Source: an uncultured Eubacteriales bacterium
GTDB taxonomy: Bacteria > Bacillota > Clostridia > Christensenellales > Aristaeellaceae
DNA length: 64,000 bases
Reading direction: 5' to 3'
NCBI GenBank assembly: GCA_902793605.1
Contig: CADBEB010000013.1
Span: forward strand, 1 to 64,000
Shown here in pieces: positions 17,141 to 25,461 of the stretch (position 1 is the stretch's first letter; every line of letters begins with the position of its first letter). A program made the translations under genes and the position numbers. Below the pieces are notes generated by a model. That model worked only from the letters and a program-made list of their open reading frames with translations, searched no databases and was not told the DNA's origin.

Positions 17141-20100
17141 CAGGGGTGTCCTTCTCCTCTCTTATGTACTCCCGCTGCAATATGGCAGAATGTGATGCCC
17201 TTTTCCAGGGGTCTTTCGTCTTCCTTCCGGGCCCTGCAGATCCCGTGATACTCGCAGTAACGGCAGGATGAGAGCTCACCGTCCGTCACCGGCGCCGCGT
17301 CGATTTCGCCGCTGCGAATCCGGTCGCACAGTTCCCCGGCTTTTTCTTCCGACGCATCCATAAGGCCCCGGATGATCGGTTCCTCCACCGCCCAGTCGGC
17401 GGACTTGCTGACCGATCCGTCCTTGTTGAAGACCTTATCCACAGAGTAGGGAGCGATATCCCGGTCCATTGCCCGGACGACATCCTCCTCTGCGGTCACG
17501 ATCCCCTTCATCCGGACATTCTTCATCCGGTCGCTCTCGATCGCGGCCGGGTCGTCGTTTTCCGCCGCGACCTCCTTGTCCTCCACGGGAAAATACATCG
17601 CGCCGGCAACGTGCGCCTGCGGATTGGCATCTGCCACGGCTTTGAGGTAGATCATCAGCTGCAGCTGCTCCCCGTTTGCCATCCGGGCGGCGTCCGGCTT
17701 CCGGCCGCTGCTCTTGTTGTCGACAATCCGCAGCCACAGTCCTTCCCCGTTCTCGTAGGTATCGACCCGGTCGATCTTCCCGCGGATCGCCGCCTTGCTG
17801 CCGTCCTTCAGGGTCAGCACCACCGGCGGCAGGCCGTCCGCCTCGCCGAAGGACTGCTCAGTGGCAATCGTCCGGAATTCGCTGTTTGCCGCGAAACGGG
17901 TCAGCACCCGCGCGGCATGCCGTACCCGGCGGAGATAGCCCTCGCCCTGCCAGGCGCCTACGGCATCCTCCTGCAGCGGACCTTCCTTCCATTCCTCTGT
18001 CAGCTCGTTCAGGATTCCGTCCATCAGGCGGTCCGCCTGCTCGTCGGAAAATCCCGGCCATTGCCGGTCCTTTCCGGCTTCTTTCAGGTAGCGGTCAAGC
18101 GCCTCATGAAAGAAGGATCCGGCTGCGTCGCTCCGGAAGTCAAAGGTCTCCTGACGTACCGGCCGGAGGCCGTAGTCGATGAAATGCCGGTACGGGCAGG
18201 AGGCGAACTGTTCCAATCGGCTGACAGACAGCAGGTCCGTCATGAACAGCCTGCGGGCGATCTCCGGAGGAATCTGTTTCCGCGTCTTCTCCGGGATCAT
18301 TTCCCGGAGGATATTTCGCACGGTTTCCCCGTAAACGCCGCTGTGCAGCAACTGTACGACCGCCGCCCGCCAGGCGGCAGGCAGATCCTCTTCCTTCCCG
18401 CTCTTCAGCTCAGCCAGGCGGATGCCGAGCCCGTTCAGCACTGCTACGGGCGTCACCGGCTCCGCTGCTCCCGGGTCGCCGGCGATACCGCCTCCGGTCT
18501 TCAGCGCCGGGAAGATCGTCCGGATCTGTTCGACCAGTCCGTCAGGCTGCAGGGCGCCGCCGTCTTCTCCCTTCAGGCTCCAGCTGACCAGCAGGTGCTT
18601 CCCGGGCAGGGTCAGCGTACGGTAGAAGTCATATTTCCGGATCAGGCACGCCTGGTCCCGGCTGATCCCGATCTCGCGGCCGGTGGCTTCCTCCATCCTC
18701 CGTCGTTCCGGATCCGTCAGCCATCCGCTTTCCGGAGCAGCCAGGATCCCGTCCTGCACGCCTGGCAGGATCAGGGCATCCGTTTCACCCGCCAGCAGGT
18801 GACCCACTTCCCCGATCATTACCCCGTCCTGTCTTTCGGGCAGGGCGGCGATCTCCGCCCCGGTCAGGGCGCTCCCGATCATCTGTTTCAGGTCACCGAT
18901 GACAGCCCTCCGGCTGCCCAGCAGGGTCCACAGCTGTTCCAGCACGTCCGTCAGCAGCTTCCAGACCTGTCGGTTGATCACCGCCTCCCGGTACATTTCC
19001 CGGTCAAGCAGGTCTTCTTCCTGTTCGTGCAGGCGATCCCAGACCTTTTCCGTTTCCAGAAAAGCAACGATCGCTTCCACTGAAGCCGTCGCCTTCCTCG
19101 CCTGCGCAAGTCCATGGCGCAGTTCCTCCACCGGTGTGATCAGTCGCAGGCGCAGCTCTTCGGCCTCCGCGGCGTCCTGCCCGGCGGCAAAGGGCTTCAG
19201 CCACCGTCTTCCCTCGATGCCGTGCGCCCGGGCATAATCCTCCAGCTGCAGGCCTTCCTCCGCTGTCAGGGTGGAATACCCGCTCCGGGCCATCGTGATC
19301 ACCGAGTCGGTCCGGTATCCGTCACCCAGGCAGCTGAGCGCCGCGAGCAGCAGCCGGCATACGGGATGCTCCGCCGCCCGGTCCTTTTCCTGGTAGTCGA
19401 AGGGGATGCCGTTGATCCGCAGGTTCGCGCGCAGCATGCTGCCCAGTTCCGACTCCTGCGGCAGCGCGATTGCCATCCCTGTCCACGGGATGCCTTCCCC
19501 GTGCCACTTCCGCAGCGTCGCGGCGATATGCTCCGCTTCCTGCCACGGAGCAGCGCCTGCATACAGGGCAACCGCTTCGTCCGGGTCCGCGTTCCATTTA
19601 TCCGGAACTATCGCAAACAGGTTCCGGTCCAGAAAGCGCAGCGCGGGGGCACAGTGTTCCCGCTCCCCTTCGTTCCGGACTTCCTCCAGCCGGCAGCCCG
19701 CATCCTCCAGCGCCTGCCGGAGTCGTCGGATGCTCTGGTACTGCTGCGCGTAGATCCTGCCGTCCGGCGCGTCCGCGCTGTCCATGGTCAGGAAGACCGC
19801 TGCGGAATGCACTCTCCGGCACAGTCCGGCCAGCAGCTCCCGCAGGTCAGGCCGGATGCTGTCAAAACCGTAGACTGCCAGATCCGCACCGTCCCACAGG
19901 CCGCTGCGTTCCAGCCGCCTGACCATGTCGGTCCAGACCGTCCGGTCATCGTCAAATTGTTCAGTGATCAGTTCGTCATAGGCGCTCCGGATGATCTGCA
20001 GGTCCCGGAGCTTCGCACGCTCCAGGCCTGTATCCGCGCCTTCGGCGCAGTGTTCCAGTTCTTCCGCGGTCAGCTCGCTCTCGCTGATCTCGTCCAGCGC

Positions 20101-20466
20101 TTCCCCGACCCGCATGACCACGCCGGGAAGATCCGCCATGTTCCGGTAATAGGTCAGGTCTTTCGCATTTTCTGACATCACCCGGTGTACAGCCATGGCA
20201 CGGCCGAACTCGTTCAGCGGTTTCCGTGCACCGCTGCCCATCCGTTCCCTGACCTGCTGGCGAAGCTTCCGCGGGCTGATCACCTGGATATCCAGCAGGC
20301 CCGGAAGGCTGAGTCCGGTGATCAGATCACGCTCCGCCTGCAGGGTATACTGTTCCGGAACATACAGGATCAGCAGGCGGCCTTCCTGCCGGCTTTCCCG
20401 CACAGTTCTGAGCACCCGGGGCCAGACGCACCCGCTGCGGCCCGGAACGATCTTTACCGTCGCCAT
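17140..20466 (-). CDS. addB: ATP-dependent exonuclease subunit B (AddB)
   Basis: A 1108-residue homologue of AddB/RexB, part of the AddAB helicase-nuclease that processes double-strand breaks for RecA. The C-terminal nuclease is intact: a first Cys in FASCPYRHF, then GKIDRVD, VDNKSSG and QLMIYLKAV, and CRYCEYHGIC for the 4Fe-4S cluster. The N-terminal Walker A is degenerate: GRSGCVWP replaces GxxGxGK(S/T), with no lysine. addA, normally next to addB, is not here; a truncated membrane gene follows instead. Confidence 0.95.
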   Translation of the reverse strand: MATVKIVPGRSGCVWPRVLRTVRESRQEGRLLILYVPEQYTLQAERDLITGLSLPGLLDIQVISPRKLRQQVRERMGSGARKPLNEFGRAMAVHRVMSENAKDLTYYRNMADLPGVVMRVGEALDEISESELTAEELEHCAEGADTGLERAKLRDLQIIRSAYDELITEQFDDDRTVWTDMVRRLERSGLWDGADLAVYGFDSIRPDLRELLAGLCRRVHSAAVFLTMDSADAPDGRIYAQQYQSIRRLRQALEDAGCRLEEVRNEGEREHCAPALRFLDRNLFAIVPDKWNADPDEAVALYAGAAPWQEAEHIAATLRKWHGEGIPWTGMAIALPQESELGSMLRANLRINGIPFDYQEKDRAAEHPVCRLLLAALSCLGDGYRTDSVITMARSGYSTLTAEEGLQLEDYARAHGIEGRRWLKPFAAGQDAAEAEELRLRLITPVEELRHGLAQARKATASVEAIVAFLETEKVWDRLHEQEEDLLDREMYREAVINRQVWKLLTDVLEQLWTLLGSRRAVIGDLKQMIGSALTGAEIAALPERQDGVMIGEVGHLLAGETDALILPGVQDGILAAPESGWLTDPERRRMEEATGREIGISRDQACLIRKYDFYRTLTLPGKHLLVSWSLKGEDGGALQPDGLVEQIRTIFPALKTGGGIAGDPGAAEPVTPVAVLNGLGIRLAELKSGKEEDLPAAWRAAVVQLLHSGVYGETVRNILREMIPEKTRKQIPPEIARRLFMTDLLSVSRLEQFASCPYRHFIDYGLRPVRQETFDFRSDAAGSFFHEALDRYLKEAGKDRQWPGFSDEQADRLMDGILNELTEEWKEGPLQEDAVGAWQGEGYLRRVRHAARVLTRFAANSEFRTIATEQSFGEADGLPPVVLTLKDGSKAAIRGKIDRVDTYENGEGLWLRIVDNKSSGRKPDAARMANGEQLQLMIYLKAVADANPQAHVAGAMYFPVEDKEVAAENDDPAAIESDRMKNVRMKGIVTAEEDVVRAMDRDIAPYSVDKVFNKDGSVSKSADWAVEEPIIRGLMDASEEKAGELCDRIRSGEIDAAPVTDGELSSCRYCEYHGICRARKEDERPLEKGITFCHIAAGVHKRGEGHP

Positions 20467-20549
20467 GCCTTCCTCCGGAATCTTTTTTCCCAGGCATTAT
20501 ACCATCATCCTTCCGCAGCCGACAAGCACTTGCCCCCGCCGGCGATCTA

Positions 20550-20572
20550 TGATAGATTGTTTGATAGATTGT
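20550..20572. repeat. Short direct repeat TGATAGATTGT x2
   Basis: TGATAGATTGT occurs at 20550-20560 and 20562-20572, a 12-base period, between the divergent addB and YitT starts. It could be a regulator site. Confidence 0.5.
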
Positions 20573-20600
20573 ATGTACTGACCATGAAAGGATGCTCCCT

Positions 20601-21497
20601 ATGCGCGAAAAACTGCGGAACGCTGTCCGGGCGAGGCCTGCGGCAGCGGAACGTTTCTTCTCCTATATGCAGATCCTGATCGGGTGCGTAATCGGCGCCG
20701 CGGCCTATCCGCTTTTCATGACGCCGAACCGGATTGCCCCGGGCGGGATCACCGGCATCGCCACGATCCTCAACCACCTGTTCCGCTGGCCGGTCGGTAC
20801 CGTTTCACTGATCCTGAACATGCCCCTCTTTGTGATCGGCTATAAAGCCATGGGCAGGATCTTTGTCTTCCGGAGTTTCATCGCGACGATCCTCTTCTCC
20901 GTGCTCATCGATCTCCTGCCGCTCAAACCCATGACGAACGATCCGCTCCTGGGCACCCTCTACGGCGGGGTCATGCTCGGTGCGGGCCTGGGGATCATCA
21001 TGCGCGGCGGGGCAACCACCGGCGGATCCGACATGATCGCCCGGATGGTGCACAAGCGCTTCCCGTTCATTTCCGTCGGTTCCTTCCTTTTTGCGATCGA
21101 CTGCGCGGTAGTGATCGCCGCCGGCTTCTTCATCGGCACGACCGAGGCTCTCTACGCGCTGATTAACATCTTCCTGACCGCCAAAGTCATGGATGTGGTC
21201 ATCATCGGTTTCTCCGGCAACAAGGCCTGCTTCGTGATTTCCGATCGCTGGCAGGAGATCTCCGACCGGATCATCCAGGACATGGGCCGGGGTATCACCC
21301 ATCTCATGTCCCGCGGCGGGTATACCGGCACGGAGCGGCCTACGCTCCTGTGCGTCATCAGCCGCAGCGAGATCATGGCCTTCAAGCGCATCCTCCGCGA
21401 GATCGATGAGAATGCCTTCGTCATCATCACCGAAGCCCACGAAGCCATCGGCGACGGTTTCACCAACCTGAGGGATTCAGGCGCCAAACCTCAATAA
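20601..21497 (+). CDS. YitT-family membrane protein
   Basis: A 298-residue protein with an N-terminal membrane part (five to six hydrophobic segments up to about residue 180; YitT domain) and a soluble C-terminal DUF2179 domain (about residues 215-290, including GYTGTERPTLLCVISR). The family is widespread in Firmicutes; its transport or regulatory role is not established. The ATG at 20601 has AAAGGA eight bases upstream, so an in-frame ATG nine bases earlier is less likely. A strong terminator follows. Confidence 0.9.
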   Translation: MREKLRNAVRARPAAAERFFSYMQILIGCVIGAAAYPLFMTPNRIAPGGITGIATILNHLFRWPVGTVSLILNMPLFVIGYKAMGRIFVFRSFIATILFSVLIDLLPLKPMTNDPLLGTLYGGVMLGAGLGIIMRGGATTGGSDMIARMVHKRFPFISVGSFLFAIDCAVVIAAGFFIGTTEALYALINIFLTAKVMDVVIIGFSGNKACFVISDRWQEISDRIIQDMGRGITHLMSRGGYTGTERPTLLCVISRSEIMAFKRILREIDENAFVIITEAHEAIGDGFTNLRDSGAKPQ

Positions 21498-21501
21498 AAC
21501 A

Positions 21502-21533
21502 GGGTCCTGCGCAAAAGCGCAGGACCCTTTCCT
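21502..21533 (+). terminator. Intrinsic terminator after the YitT gene
   Basis: An 11-bp perfect stem (GGGTCCTGCGC, 21502-21512, with 21517-21527) has loop AAAA, followed by TTTCCTTT. Confidence 0.92.
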
Positions 21534-21542
21534 TTCCCCGTA

Positions 21543-22436
21543 TTATTCTGCGGGGTTTTCTGTCTTCGTTTCCTCCGTGCCGCCCAGGTTCAGGATCGGC
21601 ATCGTGGAAGAACCTTCGCCCGCCATATAGGTGGGCAGTTTGCCGTCCCAGGCCTTGATCTCGTTGAATCTGATCAGGTTCTCGGTCAGGGATTCGGCGA
21701 TCTTCTTATTGGCTTCCGCTTCCGCTTCGCTGCGCACCTGCAGGGCATAGGCGTCCGCGTCCGCGTTGATCTTGGCCACGTTGGCCTCCGCCTCGGCGTT
21801 GATGCGTTTCCGTTCCGCCTGCTGCTGGGTCTCCATCGTCATCTGGCCCTGCTCGATTTCCGCCTGCAGCTTCTTCTGCGCGGCGACCTGCTTGGCTTCG
21901 ACCGCGTCGGTAAAGGCGTCGGTAAAGTCCAGGTTCTCGATGCTCACGCTGATCACGTTGATCCCGTACTGGTCCAGTTCGGCATGCAGGCCTTCGCGGA
22001 TCGCTTCGCTCAGCCGCTGGCGGTTCGCCACCAGGTTCTCCGCCGTGTACTTGCTGAAAACGCCCTTGGTGATCTCCAGCATCCGGGGATAGACCAGCTT
22101 GTTGAAGTAGTCCGTGCCGACTTCCTTGAACAGGTTCATCGCCGTGCTTTTGTTGATCGCGTAATTGATCGAGCCGATGATGTTCACCTGCTGGATATCG
22201 CTCGAGAAGGCTTCCGTGGTGAAGGTATCCTTCTGCTCCCGGTTATCCATGGAAATGATCTTCTGGAAGGGCGTCTTGAAGTGGAAGCCCGCTTCCAGGG
22301 TCATATCCTCCACCTTGCCGAAGGTGGTCACGATCCCGGTATAACCGGTCTGCACCGTTGCCGTGCAGGTCAGCGCCACGATCAGCGCCAGCGCCGCTGC
22401 CGCGACCAGGACGATCAATCCTTTTTTCATCTTCAT
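21543..22436 (-). CDS. Prohibitin/SPFH-domain membrane protein
   Basis: A 297-residue protein with an N-terminal membrane anchor (about residues 5-27) followed by an SPFH/band 7 domain (TVQTGYTGIVTTFGKV onwards to about residue 190) and an alanine/glutamate-rich coiled coil (QAEIEQGQMTMETQQQAERKR onwards). The layout is that of bacterial prohibitin-like scaffolds that form ring assemblies at the membrane and associate with proteases or lipid domains. No NfeD or FtsH gene is adjacent, so a specific partner cannot be named. Confidence 0.9.
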   Translation of the reverse strand: MKMKKGLIVLVAAAALALIVALTCTATVQTGYTGIVTTFGKVEDMTLEAGFHFKTPFQKIISMDNREQKDTFTTEAFSSDIQQVNIIGSINYAINKSTAMNLFKEVGTDYFNKLVYPRMLEITKGVFSKYTAENLVANRQRLSEAIREGLHAELDQYGINVISVSIENLDFTDAFTDAVEAKQVAAQKKLQAEIEQGQMTMETQQQAERKRINAEAEANVAKINADADAYALQVRSEAEAEANKKIAESLTENLIRFNEIKAWDGKLPTYMAGEGSSTMPILNLGGTEETKTENPAE

Positions 22437-22667
22437 AATCTTTCTCCGTCCTTTCCCTTTTCTCCCGTTGCCGGGCTGTTCACCCGGGCCGCTTCCCGGG
22501 CTGTGATGTCATTATACCCGTATAAAATTCCCGGATAAACGACGTACTCCGCCATTTATCCGGGGTTATTTCTCGGTTTGGTACTGAAATTCACACCTTC
22601 AGGTTTTCAATCAACTGATTGTTGTCATCCAAAGGGAGCGTGCGATTCCCTGCGGAAAGCCCCCCAA

Positions 22668-23531
22668 TTATCTTTCTGTTCCCAAAAAGAACAGCGCCAG
22701 CGTCCCGGGTCCGGAATGTGCCCCGATCACCGAACCGATCCAGGTGATCAGCGTGACTTCTTTCCCGTATTCCTTCTCCAGGATCTCCTTCAGCATCTCC
22801 GCATCCTCAGCGCAGTCCCCGTGTGAGATAAAGATCGGCGACTCCGGCAGGATCGTCTCGCCCAGCCTCTCCGCCATCTTGCGGATAGACTTCTTCCTTC
22901 CGCGCACCTGCGTCATCTTGATCAGGTGGCCTTCATTATCGACATGCAGCACGGGCTTCACGTTCAGCGCGGTCCCGAGCAGCGCCGTGGTCCGGCTGAT
23001 GCGTCCGCCGCGTTTCAGGTACACCAGGTCATCCACCGTGAACCAGTGGCAGACATGCAGGACGTATGCTTCCAGCGCCCTGGCATTGTCTTCCAGGCTC
23101 ATCCCGCTGTCCCTGTTCTGAACCGCCAGGTATACGAACAGCCCCTGCCCGGCGGAAGCCGCCAGGGAATCGATCACGACGATCTTCCGGTCCGGATACT
23201 TCTCCTGCAGCGTCGCGGCCACCTTTTTGCCGTTCTCGCAGGTTACGCTCAGGCCGCTGGAAAATGCCAGGTAAATAAGATCCTTCCCTGCTTCCAGGAT
23301 CGGGGTGAACGCATCGACAAACCGGCTCTCATTCACGCTCGAGGTCTTCGCGACCCGTCCGTCACGCATGGACTTGTAGAATTCCCTGATGGGTTCCTCA
23401 TGGTCCAGCTGTTCCTTGCCGGTATCCGTGAACAGATAGGCCAGCGGGATCATCTCCACTTTCCACTCTGCCAGTTTCTCCGGCAGGATGTCGCATGCGG
23501 AGTCAGTGATCAGAACATAGTTGTCTGCCAT
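22668..23531 (-). CDS. DegV-family fatty-acid-binding protein
   Basis: A 287-residue two-domain DegV protein. It begins VLITDSACDILPE; the fatty-acid pocket motifs include TSSVNESRF and SGLSVTCENG. Members bind a fatty acid and, as FakB, present it to the kinase FakA for phospholipid synthesis; not every DegV copy is a FakB. AGGAGG precedes the ATG, and a consensus-like promoter lies at 23583-23611. No fakA is nearby. Confidence 0.92.
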   Translation of the reverse strand: MADNYVLITDSACDILPEKLAEWKVEMIPLAYLFTDTGKEQLDHEEPIREFYKSMRDGRVAKTSSVNESRFVDAFTPILEAGKDLIYLAFSSGLSVTCENGKKVAATLQEKYPDRKIVVIDSLAASAGQGLFVYLAVQNRDSGMSLEDNARALEAYVLHVCHWFTVDDLVYLKRGGRISRTTALLGTALNVKPVLHVDNEGHLIKMTQVRGRKKSIRKMAERLGETILPESPIFISHGDCAEDAEMLKEILEKEYGKEVTLITWIGSVIGAHSGPGTLALFFLGTER

Positions 23532-23582
23532 GTCGTTCCCTCCTGTACCGGCGCCTGTCTTGACTGCGTCAGTAACTAAAGA

Positions 23583-23611
23583 ATAATATCATTCGCCCCT
23601 TTTTCTGTCAA
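23583..23611 (-). promoter_or_regulatory. Promoter of the DegV gene
   Basis: On the minus strand TTGACA (23611-23606) and TATTAT (23588-23583) are 17 bases apart. It is divergent from the leader promoter at 23657. Confidence 0.8.
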
Positions 23612-23656
23612 CCGAAGGAAAGGCGAGGAAAAACATTCAGAGTACAAAACAAACAG

Positions 23657-23685
23657 TTGACAAGGTGTGTTCCCGGTTTTATGAT
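23657..23685 (+). promoter_or_regulatory. Consensus promoter of the phenylalanine leader
   Basis: TTGACA (23657-23662) and TATGAT (23680-23685) have exactly 17 bases between them. Transcription should start near 23692 and run through the leader peptide and terminator into the phenylacetate-CoA ligase gene. Confidence 0.9.
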
Positions 23686-23728
23686 GCTTTCAACGGCACG
23701 GCTTCCGTACAGAGAGGAGATCTCACCG

Positions 23729-23776
23729 ATGAGATTGTACACCGCCTTCTTTTTTACCAGGTCAGCGATGGATTGA
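23729..23776 (+). CDS. Phe-rich leader peptide (attenuator)
   Basis: A 15-codon reading frame encodes MRLYTAFFFTRSAMD. Codons 7-9 (TTC TTT TTT, 23747-23755) are consecutive Phe codons, after a Tyr codon at position 4. GAGGAG (23714-23719) lies nine bases before the ATG. The design copies enterobacterial pheA-type leader peptides: a ribosome starved for Phe-tRNA would stall just before the segment 23765-23774 that can form an antiterminator. Too short for ordinary gene callers; its reality rests on promoter, ribosome binding site, Phe run and paired structures together. Confidence 0.75.
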   Translation: MRLYTAFFFTRSAMD

Positions 23777-23838
23777 TCCGGCGCATCAAGCGTTTTAATC
23801 CACCGCCTTTTGAGTTGGAAAAGGCGGTGGATTTTTTT
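23765..23838 (+). terminator. Attenuator: terminator and competing antiterminator
   Basis: Terminator: a 14-bp perfect stem ATCCACCGCCTTTT (23798-23811) with 23819-23832, a 7-base loop, then TTTTTT. Antiterminator: GCGATGGATT (23765-23774), which overlaps the leader stop codon, can pair with AATCCACCGC (23797-23806), 9 of 10 pairs, destroying the terminator. The Phe codons end ten bases before this segment, so a stalled ribosome would leave it free while a finished one would cover it. Confidence 0.8.
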
Positions 23839-24021
23839 GAGGAATTGTCCAAATCTCCGATTTGGGTAACAATTCCCATGCTACAGCTGTCAAAGGCAGG
23901 GAGCTGAAAGCGAACCTGGCTTTGGTAACAGCGATCGCAGAGGAATTCTTCTCAGACCCCGTCGCTGACCTGTATCGTAAGCCCTTCCAACGCATCAAAT
24001 GATCAGGAGGTATCCCGCGTT
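23839..24021 (+). other. Leader-to-gene spacer with hairpin and an open frame
   Basis: A second hairpin (GGAATTG at 23841-23847 with CAATTCC at 23870-23876, inner CAAATC/GATTTG) follows the terminator. A frame without a start codon is open from 23841 to the stop at 24000-24002 and encodes protein-like sequence (for example ELKANLALVTAIAEEFFSD). It may be the 3' remnant of an old gene. Otherwise nothing is seen before the AGGAGG of the next gene. Confidence 0.35.
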
Positions 24022-25326
24022 ATGAAACAGTATTACCAGCCGGAGATCGAAACCGCCCCCCGGGAAAAGATCCTGGAGATCCAGAACGAGAAGATCGTCA
24101 AACAGGTTCGCCATGTCTGGGACAATGTGCCCTATTACCGTCACCTGATGGAGAAGAAGGGCGTCACCCCGGACGATATCAAAAGCGTAGACGATATCCG
24201 CAAGCTCCCCTTCCTCAGCAAGGACGACCTGCGCGAAGCCTATCCCTACGGCCTGCTGGGCACGGACCTGAAGGACTGCGTCCGCATCCAGTCCACCTCC
24301 GGCACCACCGGCAAGCGCGTAGTCGCCTTCTATACCCAGCATGACATCGACCTCTGGGAAGACTGCACTGCCCGCGCGATCGTCGCCGCCGGCGGCACCA
24401 AAGAGGACGTCGTCCAGGTCTGCTACGGCTACGGCCTGTTCACCGGCGGCCCCGGGCTTCACGGCGGCTCCCATAAGGTCGGCTGCCTGACCCTGCCGAT
24501 GTCCTCCGGCAATACCGAACGGCAGATCCAGTTCATGATGGACCTGAACGCCACCATTCTCTGCTGTACGCCCTCCTATGCCGCCTACATCGGCGAGACG
24601 CTGGCGGAGCAGGGATATAAGCCGGAAGACAACCATCTGAAAGCCGGTATCTTCGGTGCTGAACCCTGGACGGAGGAAATGCGGCAGGAGATCGAGAAAA
24701 GTCTGGGTATCAAAGCTTACGACATTTACGGCCTCACGGAGACGAGCGGTCCCGGGGTGGCCTATGAATGCGAAGAGCAGAACGGCATGCACATCAATGA
24801 GGATCACTTCTATGCCGAGATCATTGATCCGGAAACCGGGGAAGTCCTTCCGGACGGAACAAAGGGCGAACTGGTCTTCACCTCCCTGGACAAGGAAGCC
24901 TTCCCGCTTCTGCGCTACCGCACGAAGGATATCTGCGTCCTGAACCGGGTGCCCTGCTCCTGCGGCCGGACCCATGTGCGCATGAGCAAACCCATGGGCC
25001 GCAGCGATGACATGATGATCATCCGCGGCGTCAACGTCTTCCCGAGCCAGATCGAAGCCGTGCTTCTGAAGGAAGGCTACACCCCCAACTACCAGATCGT
25101 GGTGGACCGCGTCCGCAACAGCGATACCTTCGACATCTATGTCGAGGTCGCGCCGGATCAGTTCTCCGACCTGATGAGCCAGATCCAGCTGATGGAAAAG
25201 AGCCTCGAGTCCGCCCTGCGCACCATGCTCGGCATCGGGCCCAAAGTCCACCTCGTCGCTCCCAAGACCATCACCCGCAGCGAAGGCAAAGCCGTTCGTG
25301 TGATTGACAAACGGAAGCTCCACTGA
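24022..25326 (+). CDS. paaK: Phenylacetate-CoA ligase (aryl-CoA ligase)
   Basis: A 434-residue adenylate-forming enzyme of the PaaK type, which makes aryl-acetyl-CoA from the acid, CoA and ATP. Motifs: the P-loop STSGTTGKRV, DIYGLTETSGPG in the active site, the C-terminal YRTKD hinge region, and a last lysine-containing EGKAVRV. Four Cys in the CSCG region may bind zinc. In rumen and gut anaerobes these ligases serve reductive carboxylation of phenylacetate (or indoleacetate) to the 2-oxo acid and then Phe/Trp. That fits the Phe-controlled leader upstream and the ACT protein downstream. The exact arylacetate is not determined. Confidence 0.93.
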   Translation: MKQYYQPEIETAPREKILEIQNEKIVKQVRHVWDNVPYYRHLMEKKGVTPDDIKSVDDIRKLPFLSKDDLREAYPYGLLGTDLKDCVRIQSTSGTTGKRVVAFYTQHDIDLWEDCTARAIVAAGGTKEDVVQVCYGYGLFTGGPGLHGGSHKVGCLTLPMSSGNTERQIQFMMDLNATILCCTPSYAAYIGETLAEQGYKPEDNHLKAGIFGAEPWTEEMRQEIEKSLGIKAYDIYGLTETSGPGVAYECEEQNGMHINEDHFYAEIIDPETGEVLPDGTKGELVFTSLDKEAFPLLRYRTKDICVLNRVPCSCGRTHVRMSKPMGRSDDMMIIRGVNVFPSQIEAVLLKEGYTPNYQIVVDRVRNSDTFDIYVEVAPDQFSDLMSQIQLMEKSLESALRTMLGIGPKVHLVAPKTITRSEGKAVRVIDKRKLH

Positions 25327-25333
25327 TTTCTCC

Positions 25334-25365
25334 GTGTCATCCTGAACGCAGTGAAGGATCTCCTT
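25334..25365. repeat. Interspersed repeat GTGTCATCCTGAACGCAGTGAAGGATCT type
   Basis: This non-coding stretch between the ligase and ACT genes matches a short sequence type found scattered in many bacterial genomes, and resembles the stretch at 7317-7385. Its role is unknown. Confidence 0.45.
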
Positions 25366-25461
25366 CGGAACAGGTTTCAACCTGAATCAGGGGATCCGTC
25401 AACAATCTCATGATGAAAATGTTGAATGATGAATTATGAATTAAGCAAGGAGGTTTGACCC

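Noticed and set aside
23692-23838. T-box riboswitch for the phenylacetate-CoA ligase gene
   Set aside because: No AGGGTGGNACCGCG-like T-box sequence is present and the leader is too short; a leader peptide with Phe codons explains the terminator.
23665-23907. 80-codon frame through the Phe leader region
   Set aside because: It starts next to the -10 box with no ribosome binding site, and runs through the terminator hairpin; the 15-codon frame fits the regulatory signals better.
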